From positions 1 through 39,600 of the forward strand of contig JALORN010000031.1 of NCBI GenBank assembly GCA_025458905.1: 39,600 nucleotides of DNA, written 5' to 3'. This document shows, piece after piece, positions 38,724 through 39,600 of this stretch; within the stretch, counting starts at the first letter, position 1, and every line of letters starts with the position of its first letter. The notes under the pieces are model-generated. The model worked only from the letters and a program-made list of their open reading frames with translations. It did not search any database and was not told where the DNA came from. Position numbers and translations under genes: made by a program. This DNA is from Steroidobacteraceae bacterium (GTDB taxonomy: Bacteria > Pseudomonadota > Gammaproteobacteria > Steroidobacterales > Steroidobacteraceae).

Positions 38724-39600
38724 TCAGGCCGCCTTGCTGCCCTTGCGGGCGCCGTTCTTCTGCGCCAGCGCCTCGGCCGCGACCGCCGCCCACTTGGTGA
38801 AACGCGGCGGCTTCGGCGGCTCGAGGCCGGTCTCGGCCTTGCAGCGCGCCTTCAGCTCCTCGATCGAGTCGAAGCCCCGGTCGAAGATCTTCTTCGGCCC
38901 GCGCTTGGCCGCCATCTGCTTGCGCAGGGCGTCGGTCGCCGCCTGGTCGACGCTGCCGTCGGCCTTGATGACGACGCCGTAGCGCTTCGCACCCTCGACC
39001 GAGACCAGGCCCGCCTCGACGTCGAACGCGACCTGCTCGGGCGCGCGTTCGAGCGGGTTGCCCCAGCCGCCGCCGCCCCAGGTGTCGGAGATCAGCAGGT
39101 CGTTGGCCTCGACCTTGACGTGGTCGATCTTCGAGGGCAGCAGCTCCTGCGTGCCGTCGGCACGCACCAGCAGCTTGCGGCTGCGGGCACCGGGCTCGCC
39201 GCCGTTGGCGCCCCAGGGATAGGTCAGCCAGCGGTCGTCGTGGATCGAGATCTCGCCCGGCTCGAGGAAGCGGTAGCCGATGCGCAGCGCGTTGCCGCCA
39301 CGGTTCTTGCCCGGGCCGCCGGTGTCGACGATGGTCTCGTAGATGTCGATCCGCAGCGGGAAGTAGCTCTCGAGGAACTCGTTCGGCACGTTGGTGAACG
39401 AGGGCCAGAGCGAGTGGCCGTCCGGGCCGTCGCCGAACGGCTTGCCCGGGATGCCGCCGAAGGTGATCTGGTACAGCTGGTACCACTCGCCGTTCTTGTC
39501 GTAGCCGGAGTACATGAAGTGCGGGCTGTCGGAGAAGCCGGCGCCGCACATGAAGTCCGGATTACCCTGGCCCAGGAGGCCCGCCAGGATGTCGAAGATG
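38724..39600 (-). CDS. Hydantoinase B/5-oxoprolinase-like protein, C-terminal part
   Basis: About 291 C-terminal residues are visible; the start lies beyond the right edge. Recognisable HyuB features are GQGNPDFMCGAG, WPSFTNVPNEFLESYFPLRI, ETIVDTGGPGKNRGGNALRI and DTWGGGGWGNPLERAPEQVA. The family hydrolyses hydantoins, 5-oxoproline or related imides with ATP, usually with a HyuA subunit that would lie further right. The last 80 residues (DRGFDSIEELKARCKAETGL, then a Lys/Ala-rich end) are a tail typical of some acetophenone carboxylase or caprolactamase-like members. The substrate cannot be told. Confidence 0.87.
   Translation of the reverse strand, partial: IFDILAGLLGQGNPDFMCGAGFSDSPHFMYSGYDKNGEWYQLYQITFGGIPGKPFGDGPDGHSLWPSFTNVPNEFLESYFPLRIDIYETIVDTGGPGKNRGGNALRIGYRFLEPGEISIHDDRWLTYPWGANGGEPGARSRKLLVRADGTQELLPSKIDHVKVEANDLLISDTWGGGGWGNPLERAPEQVAFDVEAGLVSVEGAKRYGVVIKADGSVDQAATDALRKQMAAKRGPKKIFDRGFDSIEELKARCKAETGLEPPKPPRFTKWAAVAAEALAQKNGARKGSKAA

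Noticed and set aside
1..39600. CRISPR array, IS element, prophage, tRNA or rRNA
   Set aside because: No regularly spaced repeats, transposase, integrase, phage structural genes or cloverleaf-like sequences were recognised on either strand.

Overview
The window is very GC-rich, densely coded DNA from a gammaproteobacterium. The best evidence for that class is the block pabB-pabC-mltG-tmk-holB-pilZ placed behind fabD-fabG-acpP-fabF, together with a type II secretion pseudopilin operon, a yqjD/yqjE/yqjK-like operon and a FadB/FadJ-type beta-oxidation protein. I cannot name a genus. No tRNA, rRNA, IS element, prophage or CRISPR array was seen.

Region 1 (1-4.0 kb, minus strand): gspG-H-I-J-K-L, the pseudopilins and the start of the inner-membrane assembly protein of a type II secretion system. 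The genes overlap or nearly touch. gspCDEF are not upstream of gspG. Region 2 (4.1-12.9 kb, plus strand): a housekeeping run for fatty-acid synthesis (fabD, fabG, acpP, fabF), p-aminobenzoate synthesis (pabB, pabC), a peptidoglycan glycosylase (mltG), dTMP kinase (tmk), DNA polymerase III delta prime (holB) and type IV pilus PilZ. Many start/stop pairs overlap by 4 bp. Region 3 (13.0-18.0 kb): a two-cNMP-domain/rhodanese protein, a FadB-like bifunctional enzyme, an EEP-family phosphatase/nuclease, a TIR-like protein and an unknown protein.

Region 4 (18.0-22.3 kb): an AT-rich regulatory island with a sigma-54-like promoter in front of a CPA1-type cation/proton antiporter. It is followed by a sigma-54-dependent response regulator translationally coupled to a protein that has a histidine-kinase H-box but no visible ATP-binding motifs (ChpT/Spo0B-like). 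A second sigma-54-like site lies in front of the DUF4398/OmpA lipoprotein operon at 25.7 kb. Together these suggest a local sigma-54 phosphorelay.

Region 5 (22.3-32.5 kb): a dense cluster of small envelope/stress genes: BON proteins, glycine-zipper protein, small membrane proteins, degenerate GGDEF protein, DUF4398 and OmpA-like lipoproteins, an orphan LuxR-type response regulator, a yqjD/yqjE/yqjK-like operon, a Fe/Mn superoxide dismutase, a GreA/GreB-like protein and a Crp/Fnr-family regulator. A recurrent element, GTRRGR-N5-CCTACA, sits upstream of several of these genes in matching orientation.

Region 6 (32.5-39.6 kb, mostly minus strand): a secreted SRPBCC protein, a DUF72 protein, then a catabolic-looking run of hydantoinase B-like protein (partial), isochorismatase-family amidohydrolase, Tat-exported molybdenum hydroxylase large subunit and SLC13/DASS anion transporter. 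Together they look like uptake and breakdown of an N-containing, amide/imide-type compound.
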